Origin: a virus
Direction: 5' to 3' (one strand)
IMG/VR virus record: IMGVR_UViG_3300026519_000016
Span: 1 to 50,531 of that record
Length of the DNA stretch: 50,531 nucleotides
Under the pieces are notes generated by a model. It saw only the letters and a program-made list of their open reading frames with translations. It was not told the DNA's origin and did no database searches. A program made the translations under genes and the position numbers. Positions 1 through 7,957 of the stretch are shown piece after piece (position 1 is the first letter of the stretch; each line of letters begins with the position of its first letter).

Positions 1-199
1 CCTTTCGGACTCGTTTCAGTTATTTCCTGACACGTCGAACAAGTTTGGGTGGTGTACGACTCGTTGACTTCAACAAACATGCATCGCATCGCTTTCGATT
101 TATAATCGAGCATGTTCTTTAGCTGATGCCAACCTGCGTCTAATACGGATTTAGCCATCTTAGTCTTTGCTAATTTAGACGCACTAACGTTGCCACTTC
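1..199 (-). pseudogene. tnpB: TnpB C-terminal fragment (zinc-ribbon start)
   Basis: The minus strand reads a TnpB-like stretch ending VNESYTTQTCSTCQEITE at the window edge. It is nearly the same as the tnpB fragment at 3432-3641. The CSTC pair is the first half of the TnpB four-cysteine zinc ribbon. There is no start codon or N-terminal domain, and the fragment is fused to the IS left-end hairpin. It is a decayed, non-autonomous copy and probably inactive. The second cysteine pair would lie upstream of base 1. Confidence 0.75.
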
Positions 200-248
200 C
201 AAATTCAGCAAGCTGAATTTGGAAGTGGCATTCCGGCAACTTGGATAA
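1..248 (-). mobile_element. IS200/IS605-family remnant (left end plus tnpB tail), cut by the window edge
   Basis: A left end is seen on the minus strand: GGATAA at 243-248 (TTATCC read outward), then the conserved AAGTTGCCGGAAT, then a perfect hairpin arm pair built on CCACTTCCAAATTCAGC at about 202-236. The same left end occurs at 3204, 9472, 22788, 29985 and 49915. Directly inside the hairpin the sequence runs into the C-terminal part of a tnpB. tnpA and the N-terminal half of tnpB are therefore deleted. The right end lies outside the window. Confidence 0.8.
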
Positions 249-293
249 TAACACTATGCACCAACCATTGTCAAGTTCGGTTTCCGCCAACGT

Positions 294-301
294 GATAAAT
301 A
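294..301 (+). promoter_or_regulatory. Late-promoter-like octamer GATAAATA
   Basis: GATAAATA differs from the T4 late consensus TATAAATA by its first base. It lies 32 nt before the ATG of the tail-fibre-like gene at 334. The same G variant recurs before the genes at 14545 (minus), 31712 and 47376, which supports a real late element. Confidence 0.5.
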
Positions 302-333
302 GAACAACGGTACACGAATAATGGAGAACCCGA

Positions 334-3144
334 ATGAAAATCAATTTCCGTCAAGGTATAATAAGCCATCAACAAATGCCCTTTTTGCAATTTGTGGGTG
401 GGGACACCGTTGATATTTTGGCAGACACCAGACCGGTTTCGGTTTCGATTGCACACCGGGGAACTAATTATACACATGCGGAAGACAATACGGTAAATGC
501 GGCATGGTCTGGCATAACCGCGACTAATACATGGTTATATTGGGACTTTAATCCACTAACATTTAACCGCACCTTTGGGCATACCGATATTGAACCAATT
601 TCACAGCCAATCGCACCCGGTGCTGGAAATGCACCGATCATTAATGTAACACCTGCAATGGGTTCACCAGCAATGGGCGAATTCACAATCGCTGGTCAAT
701 ATGTATTACCGATTGGTAGGACGTTTAATGTTATTAATTCAACGGGTTCGCCTAATAACGATGGTTTGTATACCGTTCGTACGGTGACCTACGATATGAT
801 TACTGCTGAAACGACAATTGGCGTTAATGAACCAGTGCCAAGTAGTGTGATTGATGGTGTATTATCTTTTACTACCGATAGCTTTAATATACCGCTTGAT
901 ATCGAAGGCAGGCATTGGTATGATACCGCGACTAATATCCATTATGTTCGCCAGTCGGGTAATTGGGTTGAAGTTATTCGCGTATTTGCGGCAAGGGTAT
1001 CACTCGCTGGTGTATTTACCAGCGTAAGTATAGGGTCTGCCGCTAATGTGTTTACTGGTACCCAAATCGGAAACAACACTCCCGTTTTTTCAGGAAGACC
1101 AATGTTTTTTGAAGCATTGTTACCGATTACGCGCGACGATGGTACGTTTGTCACAACGGAAGACCAATTTTTTACTAACCAATCGCGCGTAGATGGCGTT
1201 CGTTTGGAATCCAATATCGCACGTGCGAAGGCTGCAACACCTCTTAGTGAATATAATGTAGTTTCTTGGATATCGGATGGTGTTATAGCTTCCGCCACAT
1301 ATGATGAGGTAGGTGACCGGGTTATTGGTATCATTACGGAAGATACACTAACTAATCAAGTTGGAGCGGTTGTTATACAAGGAGTAGTAACCAATCCAAT
1401 TACATGGGACTGGACAGGTGCAGGTGGTCTCCAAGTTGGCAATCCGCTTTGGGTAGATAATGGAATGCTGGTTGGTATTGATCCATTTATTTCGGCACCA
1501 TTACTACATCCTGAACAACGTGTGCCCGTTGCGCGTGTATTAAGCGCCGACACCGTTATATTTGAACAAGGACTTGGGGGCGTGGGACCACAAGGCCCAC
1601 CGGGTAGCATCACCGGTTTTCCGCCCGCCACCACCAGTGTACTCGGGGGGGTTACGTTAGTTACGCCCAGCTCGGATGCTTTGCAAGCCCTTGTCATATC
1701 GGACACCGACCCTCGCTTAGCCGATGCTCGTGCTCCATTACCACACACGCACCCCTCCACCGCTATTTCCTTTATTCCAGGCGGAGGATTAACCTCACTC
1801 AATGTACAAGATGCGTTGCTTGAACTTACAACATTGGCGGTGCCTAGTACATTAGATGGATTAATAGATGTAACCGTCCCAGCACCTAACGACAGCGATG
1901 TATTAAGCTGGGATAGTGGTACGAATATGTGGATCTCATCTCCTCCAAGTGGTGGTGGTGGTACAATAACCAACTATTCGGAATCGTTTATTGCCACGGC
2001 AGGACAAACCGTATTTACGTTATCAACACCATACACTATGGGTGAGAATGCTATTCATTTATATTTAGAAGGCGTACACCAAGCACTAACTCTTGATTAT
2101 ATCGAAACATCGCCAACCACAGTAACATTACTAACCGGTGCCGTAGTTGGTTCTCGCGTATTAATTGAATATTCGGTTTTATCAGGTGGATTCTCACCAA
2201 CAGGTATGTTAAACGATTTAATAGATGTATCGGTATCGGCTCCGAATGATAATGATGTATTAAGTTGGGATAGTGGTACCAATATGTGGCAAACAATGTC
2301 ATTAACCCCGAGTCCTGCTTCTACCAATTATTCAGAATCGTTTATTGCTACCGCTGGACAAACAGTGTTTAATCTATCAAATAGTTATATTGTGGGTACA
2401 AATTCTGTACATGTTTATCGAAGTGGCGTACATCAAGCCCCTGTAATAGATTATATCGAAACTTCACCCACATCTATTACACTATTGACACCTGCCCCTA
2501 TTGGTACGCGAATATTAATAGAACATAATATATCAAACGCCATATTGATTTCAGCATCCACCGCCAATTGGAGCCAGGGAAACAATGGAACTAATTTTAC
2601 AACGGGTGCAACCGCAAGTGGTGCCAATAGTTATTCGGCTGGCCCAAATACATTATCGGCTGCGCCAAATTCGTTGACTTTTGGTAATAATACTGCTAAT
2701 TTACATTCCGGTCTAATAATACATGCAATTGGTAGCGCGGATAATAGCGGCGATAGAGCAACCGGTCATTACTATTTACGCGGCGAAAGTAATTCTACCA
2801 GCCCGTTTGTATTACGCTGGGGGGAAAACACGACGAATAATCCAATAAACGAAATGACGTTTGATGCCGATTCGGTATATATGTTCACCGCTAAGATAGT
2901 AGGCATGGCTCGAACGGATAGCACATTAAACGCTAGTTATATCCTACAAGGAACGCTACGTGGCAATAGCATGATTTTGGGTACTACGATAAAGACAGTT
3001 TTATATGAATCAAATGTTGGTATGGATGCTGAAATTTTTGATCCAGGCGCTGGCGCAATACAAGTTCGTGTTACCGCACCCGCAGGTGGAATAACGATGC
3101 AATGGTTTTGTGATTTTGAATATCAAAAAGTAACAGCTTTTTAA
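334..3144 (+). CDS. Tail fibre-like virion protein with duplicated modules
   Basis: This 936-residue protein is probably a receptor-binding or tail-fibre structural protein. It is rich in Thr, Ser, Asn and Gly and has no catalytic motif. A short collagen-like stretch GPQGPPG sits near residue 420. Two copies of a module beginning LIDVTVPAPNDSDVLSWDSG (near residues 507 and 626) are each followed by a NYSESFIATAGQTVF module (near 546 and 664). Such duplicated beta modules are common in phage fibres. GGAG stands 9 nt before the ATG, and a late-type promoter lies upstream. The exact T4 counterpart cannot be told; a baseplate-attached short fibre is an alternative. Confidence 0.65.
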   Translation: MKINFRQGIISHQQMPFLQFVGGDTVDILADTRPVSVSIAHRGTNYTHAEDNTVNAAWSGITATNTWLYWDFNPLTFNRTFGHTDIEPISQPIAPGAGNAPIINVTPAMGSPAMGEFTIAGQYVLPIGRTFNVINSTGSPNNDGLYTVRTVTYDMITAETTIGVNEPVPSSVIDGVLSFTTDSFNIPLDIEGRHWYDTATNIHYVRQSGNWVEVIRVFAARVSLAGVFTSVSIGSAANVFTGTQIGNNTPVFSGRPMFFEALLPITRDDGTFVTTEDQFFTNQSRVDGVRLESNIARAKAATPLSEYNVVSWISDGVIASATYDEVGDRVIGIITEDTLTNQVGAVVIQGVVTNPITWDWTGAGGLQVGNPLWVDNGMLVGIDPFISAPLLHPEQRVPVARVLSADTVIFEQGLGGVGPQGPPGSITGFPPATTSVLGGVTLVTPSSDALQALVISDTDPRLADARAPLPHTHPSTAISFIPGGGLTSLNVQDALLELTTLAVPSTLDGLIDVTVPAPNDSDVLSWDSGTNMWISSPPSGGGGTITNYSESFIATAGQTVFTLSTPYTMGENAIHLYLEGVHQALTLDYIETSPTTVTLLTGAVVGSRVLIEYSVLSGGFSPTGMLNDLIDVSVSAPNDNDVLSWDSGTNMWQTMSLTPSPASTNYSESFIATAGQTVFNLSNSYIVGTNSVHVYRSGVHQAPVIDYIETSPTSITLLTPAPIGTRILIEHNISNAILISASTANWSQGNNGTNFTTGATASGANSYSAGPNTLSAAPNSLTFGNNTANLHSGLIIHAIGSADNSGDRATGHYYLRGESNSTSPFVLRWGENTTNNPINEMTFDADSVYMFTAKIVGMARTDSTLNASYILQGTLRGNSMILGTTIKTVLYESNVGMDAEIFDPGAGAIQVRVTAPAGGITMQWFCDFEYQKVTAF

Positions 3145-3340
3145 TATTTTGTTATATTGCATTACTTAAAATAAATAGTTGACGTTCACTAAATACAATG
3201 ATATTATCCAAGTTATCGGAATACCACCACCAAATCAGTAAGCTGAATTTGGTGGTGGATGGATAGGCACCATATTAAATACACAATGATTAAGTGAATT
3301 TAATTCTTGACTTGACATTTAACTATGTTATTATCCGTAT

Positions 3341-3641
3341 ATGAAAAGAGCATTCATTCCGGTCGATAACGCCATGGTGACTTTAAAAATTCGTGGCAAG
3401 TACAACAAACGCAAGGTTGTCAACGGTTGATATGCTCGATTATAGTTTGAAAGTGTTGCGAATCATGTTTGATGATGTCAACGAATCGTACACCACCCAG
3501 ACCTGTTCGTCGTGTCAGGAAATAACTGACACGAGTCCGAAAGGTAGTTCAGGTCTTGGAATAAGGGAATGGACATGTTCCGGTTGTGGAACAATGCATG
3601 ACCGCGATGTCAATGCAGCAACGAACATTCTCCGCTTGTGA
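3341..3641 (+). pseudogene. tnpB: tnpB with large internal deletion
   Basis: The ATG at 3341 starts MKRAFIPVDNAMVTLKIR, matching the TnpB start at 50417. It hits a stop at 3428-3430. From 3432, in another frame, the C-terminal part follows: a CSSC...CSGC zinc ribbon and the terminal DRDVNAATNIL segment that carries the last RuvC-like aspartate of TnpB. All of the central wedge and RuvC-I/II region is missing, so no nuclease can be made. A short zinc-ribbon peptide from ATG 3432 remains readable. Confidence 0.85.
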
Positions 3642-3751
3642 AGTCAAGCGCTGGTAGCAGGAATCTGTGGAAGCACAGAAGACACAATGGGTGACCATTG
3701 TGCGAATCCACCACCAAACACAGCTCGCTGATTTGGTGGTGGTCGCTTCAA
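3642..3751 (+). ncRNA. Candidate omega-RNA (reRNA)/right-end region of the IS derivative
   Basis: In IS200/IS605 elements the tnpB 3' region plus the right end is made into the guide RNA scaffold. Here three hairpins follow the tnpB stop: CTGTG-GAAG-CACAG, CACAATGG-GTGA-CCATTGTG, and the right-end hairpin built on CCACCACCAAA. The segment ends at TTCAA (3747-3751). The guide would then be read from the flanking sequence at 3752 onward. The family role is established; that this copy is transcribed is inference. Confidence 0.45.
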
Positions 3752-3775
3752 TATAAAAAAATAATAATAAAAATA

Positions 3776-3781
3776 AAGGAG
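3776..3781 (+). promoter_or_regulatory. Ribosome binding site that fixes the gene 32 start
   Basis: AAGGAG lies 9 nt before the ATG at 3791. The reading frame is open further upstream into the IS derivative, so this site decides the start. Confidence 0.7.
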
Positions 3782-3790
3782 ATTTATCTG

Positions 3791-4687
3791 ATGCCAATGT
3801 CTATTGATCAGCTATTAGCAGCTTTTACAAAAAAAGATACAACCGAATCTACACCAAATAATTTTTATCCCTTTTGGAACATGAAAGAAGGTGAACATTG
3901 CGTTATTCGCTTTCTGCCTGACAAAAATGAAGAAAATCCATTAGGTCTTACGCTTGAAACCCATGTACATATACTAGAAATTAACGGGGCTTACAAACAG
4001 GTTCCCTGTCTCAATAAGATGTTCAAAGAAGATTGTCCAATCTGTAATGTATCCAGTGCATACTACGCGGATGAGGGTAAAGATTCAATCAATGGTAAGA
4101 AATATTGGGCGAAGAAAGAACACATATTTCAAGCACTTATTATAGAAGACCCATTAGACCCCAATCCTGAAACTGGCGAAAACGACGAAGGAAAAGTTAA
4201 GCTCCTTAAATTTAAGTTTCAACTATATAATGCTTTTAAGGAAGGACTTAGTAGCGGTGAACTGGAAGCGATGCCAACATTATATAAGGGTGGTTGCAAT
4301 TTTATTATCAAAAAATCTATGGTCGGTGGATATGCCAAATATGATGTTGGTTCTAATTTTGCACGGCGTTCAACCGATCTGACCGAAGAACAAATTGCTG
4401 TTGCTGAACAGCATCGTGTTGATTTGTCAACAGTACTACCTAAAAAACCAACATTTGAGACTGTCAGTAGTATGCTGGAAGCCTCGTTAACCGGTAATGC
4501 ATATGTAGATAATTCGGATACGACGAGTGATACCCCAACAACGACTTCAACAACGACTTCCACGCCAATAGTTGACGTATCTAAGCCCGCCACGGATGTG
4601 GTGGTGGATAAAACGGAAGAATTCAACGATGAATCGAATGATATATTAGCAATGATTCGAAATCGTAAAGCTAAGGCTGCGGAATAG
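3791..4687 (+). CDS. 32: Single-stranded DNA-binding protein gp32
   Basis: This 298-residue protein is close to the 301 residues of T4 gp32. It coats single-stranded DNA during replication, recombination and repair. The zinc site is visible as H60, C73, C82 and C85, matching the spacing of T4 H64/C77/C87/C90. The core has aromatic and basic residues, and the C-terminal quarter is acidic and Thr/Ser-rich, as expected for the protein-interaction tail. Translation starts at 3791 because of the AAGGAG upstream. uvsX follows after 10 bp, so the two are likely co-transcribed. The IS derivative directly upstream may have replaced the native promoter. Confidence 0.93.
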   Translation: MPMSIDQLLAAFTKKDTTESTPNNFYPFWNMKEGEHCVIRFLPDKNEENPLGLTLETHVHILEINGAYKQVPCLNKMFKEDCPICNVSSAYYADEGKDSINGKKYWAKKEHIFQALIIEDPLDPNPETGENDEGKVKLLKFKFQLYNAFKEGLSSGELEAMPTLYKGGCNFIIKKSMVGGYAKYDVGSNFARRSTDLTEEQIAVAEQHRVDLSTVLPKKPTFETVSSMLEASLTGNAYVDNSDTTSDTPTTTSTTTSTPIVDVSKPATDVVVDKTEEFNDESNDILAMIRNRKAKAAE

Positions 4688-4697
4688 GAGAAATATA

Positions 4698-5792
4698 GTG
4701 GCAAACTTTCTTAAGGGTATAACAAAAGACCTAGGGAAAGCTGGAATTGAGGTGGGGCAATCGGCCCCACCTCGATATTGGTTTTCAACAGGAAATTATG
4801 TAGTTAATAAAATCCTCGGCGGCAGCTATCGGCACGGTATTCCACAAGGGCGGGTTACTGGGTTAGTAGGCGCAAGTGGCACGGGAAAATCTTTCATGAT
4901 TTGTAATGTATTACGCGAAGCACAAAAAGATAATGCTATTTGTGTTGTTCTTGATTCGGAACATGCATTAGATGATAACTTTGTAAAAAGCGTTGGCGTT
5001 AATCCAGATTCTGACGACTATTTTTATATTGATATTGATACAATAACCGAATGCAAAAAGGTAGTTAGTAAGTTTACAACTGGATATAAAGATGAATACG
5101 GAACCGCCGTGGACGGGCCAAAAATATTGATCGTTATCGACTCACTTGGAATGTTAATGACTGATAGTGAATCAGATAATTATGACAAAGGTCTATCTAA
5201 GGGTGATATGGGACAACGGTCTAAGCAATTAAAACAAATGTTACGTGAGTTTGTACAAGCAATTAAACATTTAAACATTTCCATTTTAGTAAGTTCGGAT
5301 GTATATAAAAATCAAGATTTGCTAAACGGCGAAGGATTGTGGATAGTAAATGATGCCGCAAAATTTTCATTATCTCATATCGCATTATTGAGTAAGCTGA
5401 AACTAAAGGATAAAAAAGATACAAAAAACATCCTGGGAATTCGTATGAAGGTTGAGGGATATAAAACACGATTTACACGACCATTCCAAACGGTTACCAT
5501 TGAAGTGCCGTATGCAACTGGTATGGACCCCTATAATGGATTAATCGATGTGGCTAAGTCACTAGGCGTATTGGAACAACGTGGTGCATATTATTATTTA
5601 CCCGATGTTGAAAAGGGATGGCAACTAAAAGATGGTTGGGATATGTATAAGGAAAGGATTCTGGAGTTATGTGAAGAAAAATGTGATGCGTTTTTAGATG
5701 CGGAAGTAATTGACGCGGATATTGATACGGACACTAATACAACGTCAATGAAGAAAAAACGTGAATCTAAGCATTTAAACGATAGTAAGTAA
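4698..5792 (+). CDS. uvsX: UvsX RecA-like recombinase
   Basis: This 364-residue RecA/UvsX ATPase forms filaments on single-stranded DNA and drives strand exchange. It works with gp32, UvsY and UvsW, all present in this window. Walker A is GASGTGKS at residues 58-65 and Walker B is KILIVIDS ending in D148. The start is GTG, with AGGAG 8 nt before it. The C-terminus is charged (KKKRESKHLNDSK). A hairpin terminator follows directly, closing a gp32-uvsX unit. Confidence 0.95.
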   Translation: MANFLKGITKDLGKAGIEVGQSAPPRYWFSTGNYVVNKILGGSYRHGIPQGRVTGLVGASGTGKSFMICNVLREAQKDNAICVVLDSEHALDDNFVKSVGVNPDSDDYFYIDIDTITECKKVVSKFTTGYKDEYGTAVDGPKILIVIDSLGMLMTDSESDNYDKGLSKGDMGQRSKQLKQMLREFVQAIKHLNISILVSSDVYKNQDLLNGEGLWIVNDAAKFSLSHIALLSKLKLKDKKDTKNILGIRMKVEGYKTRFTRPFQTVTIEVPYATGMDPYNGLIDVAKSLGVLEQRGAYYYLPDVEKGWQLKDGWDMYKERILELCEEKCDAFLDAEVIDADIDTDTNTTSMKKKRESKHLNDSK

Positions 5793-5798
5793 AACAAC

Positions 5799-5832
5799 AA
5801 ATGACCATCCGCACGATATTGGATGGTCATTT
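5799..5832 (+). terminator. Hairpin terminator after uvsX
   Basis: AAATGACCATCC (5799-5810) pairs perfectly with GGATGGTCATTT (5821-5832) around a 10-nt loop, 6 nt after the uvsX stop. The U-tract is weak. Confidence 0.7.
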
Positions 5833-5855
5833 CGGTTCCACTAGAATTCAAATCC

Positions 5856-5863
5856 TATAAATA
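5856..5863 (+). promoter_or_regulatory. T4-type late promoter TATAAATA
   Basis: An exact TATAAATA lies 25 nt before the ATG at 5889. It sits just after the uvsX terminator, so it starts a new late unit of tail genes. Confidence 0.75.
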
Positions 5864-5888
5864 CTATTAAACAGTAATAGGATATAAT

Positions 5889-6659
5889 ATGCCGACTTCC
5901 GAACTAGATAATTATCATTATTCACACCAACTAAGAAATTATATTGTGCAATTTGCGGCTATTTTTGCGGGAATGAAAGTTGAGATAGGTAAACTAGATG
6001 GTGTAGAACCACGATTAATCAGTATACCAATAAAAAATGCAAGTATGGATCGAGTTGTCGCACATGTAAAGGGTGAAAATACACAAAATAAAATAATTAG
6101 ATTACCATTAATATCGTTTCAACTAGTTAATGTAGACCTTGCGCCAGAATTAAGAAAAGGTGTTGGTACCAGTAGGCGAACCTCCTTTATACCAACGGGT
6201 GGAATGATTCCCGATGATATTAAAGTAGTTGAGCAACGAATGCCAGTTCCCTATCGTGCTATATTTGAACTAGCAATTTGGGCAAGTAATCAAGACCAAC
6301 ATTACCAAATAATGGAACAAATACTTACATTGTTTGATCCTATTTTACAAATACAAACATCGGATGACGTATTTGACTGGACACGCCTTACCCAAATTGA
6401 ATTAACAGATATTGGATTTGGTGAAAATGTTCCCATGGGCACCGACCGTAGAATTATACAAACACGATTAGCATTTAGTGTTCCTGTGTATCTAGCCGTA
6501 CCAGCTGAAGTGCATAATAACATCATAAAAGAAATTAATATTAGAATTGGAAATATTAGTGGGGACTTGACGAATACCTTTGATATTATTTCAGATTTAG
6601 ATGCAAGTGGTGCCCAATATGAAAATGTGTTTTCAGCAAATAATATAACAATTAAGTAA
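5889..6659 (+). CDS. 15: Tail sheath stabiliser/completion protein, gp15-like
   Basis: This 256-residue protein resembles T4 gp15 (272 residues). Gp15 caps the contractile tail and joins it to the head. The best match by eye is the central stretch FELAIWASNQDQHYQIMEQI, beside T4 YELSIFTRYEDDMFQIVEQI, followed by L..FDP/YFQP. An early ISIPIKNAS segment matches the IRVPITYAS region. AGGAT precedes the ATG closely, and an exact late promoter lies 25 nt upstream, fitting a virion gene. The assignment is by remembered similarity rather than a search. Confidence 0.75.
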   Translation: MPTSELDNYHYSHQLRNYIVQFAAIFAGMKVEIGKLDGVEPRLISIPIKNASMDRVVAHVKGENTQNKIIRLPLISFQLVNVDLAPELRKGVGTSRRTSFIPTGGMIPDDIKVVEQRMPVPYRAIFELAIWASNQDQHYQIMEQILTLFDPILQIQTSDDVFDWTRLTQIELTDIGFGENVPMGTDRRIIQTRLAFSVPVYLAVPAEVHNNIIKEINIRIGNISGDLTNTFDIISDLDASGAQYENVFSANNITIK

Positions 6660-6675
6660 TTAAATATAATACACG

Positions 6676-7314
6676 ATGTCCGTTAAATTAAGATACATTG
6701 AACTCCCGGCGAAACGTATATTTAATTGGCTAAACCCAATGAACGTGACGTGTTGGAATGCGTTTCCTACTTGGAAATCAACATGGTGGGACAGTCGGAC
6801 AGTGGGGTTACGTGAAAAATTTGGAAGAATTTGGACCACGGAATTTGATAAAATAACAGGACATTTTACCGAATTGGAAAAATCAGTGGCAATATCTGGC
6901 ATTAAACATCCAATAAGCGTAGTTAGTGGTTGTTTCCGTAACGCAATGTTATCCAAATGTATAAGTGCGGAAAATGTATTTCCGCCTGAATATGCAAACA
7001 AGAACAATCAAATGTTATATACGCACACCTTTGGTGGTAGTCGATTAACAATTGCACAACAGAATAATATTAACGTTCCATGTGTTGTGCATGATTTTGC
7101 CAATATATTTGATGATATGCCAGAAGTAACATCCGAAAATTTTAAACAATGGTTTGATGATAAATACATTTTTACCAATATTGCACCATTCATAAGAATA
7201 CGAACACATTCACATATAACGAACCCAGTCTATAAAACCTTCAATAATAACACACGAAACGCCCAGAAAATTGCAATCGATATAGCAAAATCGCAAATAT
7301 TAAATTATTGTTAG
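6676..7314 (+). CDS. Unknown protein, possible ParB/sulfiredoxin-like fold
   Basis: This 212-residue protein begins 16 bp after gp15 on the same strand and ends 4 bp into the convergent gene at 7311. No family is certain. The segments SGIKHPISVVSG and GGSRLTIAQQNNINVPCVV resemble the 'GI..PI.V' and 'GG.RL.aA...gi..iPc.V' pattern of ParB/Srx nucleotide-binding domains. The N-terminus is rich in Trp. It is probably co-expressed late with gp15. A neck or connector protein is an alternative from position alone. Confidence 0.6.
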   Translation: MSVKLRYIELPAKRIFNWLNPMNVTCWNAFPTWKSTWWDSRTVGLREKFGRIWTTEFDKITGHFTELEKSVAISGIKHPISVVSGCFRNAMLSKCISAENVFPPEYANKNNQMLYTHTFGGSRLTIAQQNNINVPCVVHDFANIFDDMPEVTSENFKQWFDDKYIFTNIAPFIRIRTHSHITNPVYKTFNNNTRNAQKIAIDIAKSQILNYC

Positions 7315-7634
7315 CCAACCAGCAATATATTGTCCATATTTGTCCGCCAATAATCTTCAGAATTAAAGCGACAGGAAGATGTCCATTTTAGCGCTTCGAT
7401 AAGAATCAAATCACCAGTGGTAATACCATATGCCTTTGGTCCAGCGGAAACAACAATACCCCATCTAGGTTTTTTTGTGGAATCATCATAATTTGATATT
7501 TCAAACCCCCACTCGGTTACTTCACTAAATCTACTGGGTTTGGCGGAACCGTTTCCACCAGTTACCGATCTACTTATGATACTATCATTAAATTGAAAAA
7601 TAACATGGTCCTTTATTGCGCGTAATGTTGCCAT
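7311..7634 (-). CDS. GroES/gp31-like co-chaperonin candidate
   Basis: At 107 residues it has the size of GroES (97) and T4 gp31 (111). The start LRAIKDHVIFQF looks like the GroES opening 'LRPLHDRVIVK'. The middle has GIVVSAGP followed by ITTGDLILIE, like 'VVAVGPG...VGD.VLI', and the end DNILLVG resembles 'DILAVV'. Phage co-chaperonins help host GroEL fold the capsid protein gp23. This is the last gene of a minus-strand operon, and its ATG overlaps the previous stop (TAATG). A mobile-loop segment would be residues 16-35, where Gly and Ser are frequent. The fold is inferred by eye. Confidence 0.55.
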   Translation of the reverse strand: MATLRAIKDHVIFQFNDSIISRSVTGGNGSAKPSRFSEVTEWGFEISNYDDSTKKPRWGIVVSAGPKAYGITTGDLILIEALKWTSSCRFNSEDYWRTNMDNILLVG

Positions 7635-7957
7635 TATGTATCCTTATTTTCTATTGTTTTCTTTTTTCTTGCTTTTTGTTTTGGTGCTGCTACTTCGGTA
7701 GACTTATCTACAATTTCGGCTTCTTTTTCTGGTGCAATATCATCTGAACCTTCGGTAGGTGTCGGTAGATCTGTGGTCACCCGAATTTCTGCTATTGGTG
7801 TAGTTAGTTTTTTTATTCTTCGTTTAGAACGACTTTCGATAAAATCTTGACGTTCGCGCACGTTTATTGACGTTGGCGCACTAGCCAACCCTTCTTTAAT
7901 TTTTAAGAAGTCAAAATCAACCATTTCACCCTTTGCACTCCTGACTTTTTTACCCAT
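7634..7957 (-). CDS. Conserved-looking small charged protein
   Basis: This 107-residue protein starts at the ATG at 7957, chosen because GGAGG lies 7 nt upstream. The N-terminal half (VRSAKGEMVDFDFLKIKEGL, then a basic RSKRRIKK run) looks conserved in style. The C-terminal half is low-complexity, acidic then basic (KQKARKKK). No enzymatic motif is visible. It overlaps the upstream gene by 8 bp and shares a TAATG junction with the downstream one, so translation is coupled. I believe similar small proteins occur in marine T4-like phages but cannot assign a role. Confidence 0.65.
   Translation of the reverse strand: MGKKVRSAKGEMVDFDFLKIKEGLASAPTSINVRERQDFIESRSKRRIKKLTTPIAEIRVTTDLPTPTEGSDDIAPEKEAEIVDKSTEVAAPKQKARKKKTIENKDT

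Larger units (their letters stand above)
3204..3751 (+). mobile_element. Internally deleted IS200/IS605 derivative with both ends
   Basis: The element runs from TTATCC (3204-3209) to the right-end signature CGCTTCAA (ending 3751). The left hairpin is followed by GGATGGATAGGCACCAT, as in the tnpA-bearing copy at 49915. It then jumps directly to ATTAAATACACAATGATTAAG, the sequence that lies inside tnpA near 50350 in that copy. Most of tnpA is thus removed, and tnpB has a second internal deletion. Both ends and their hairpins are intact, so it could still be moved in trans by the TnpA of the right-edge copy. It sits immediately before gene 32. Confidence 0.85.

Noticed and set aside
3690-3720. 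GTGCGAATCC resembling a tRNA T-arm
   Set aside because: No acceptor stem or anticodon arm pairs around it; it belongs to the IS right-end/omega-RNA region. No other tRNA-like arms were found.
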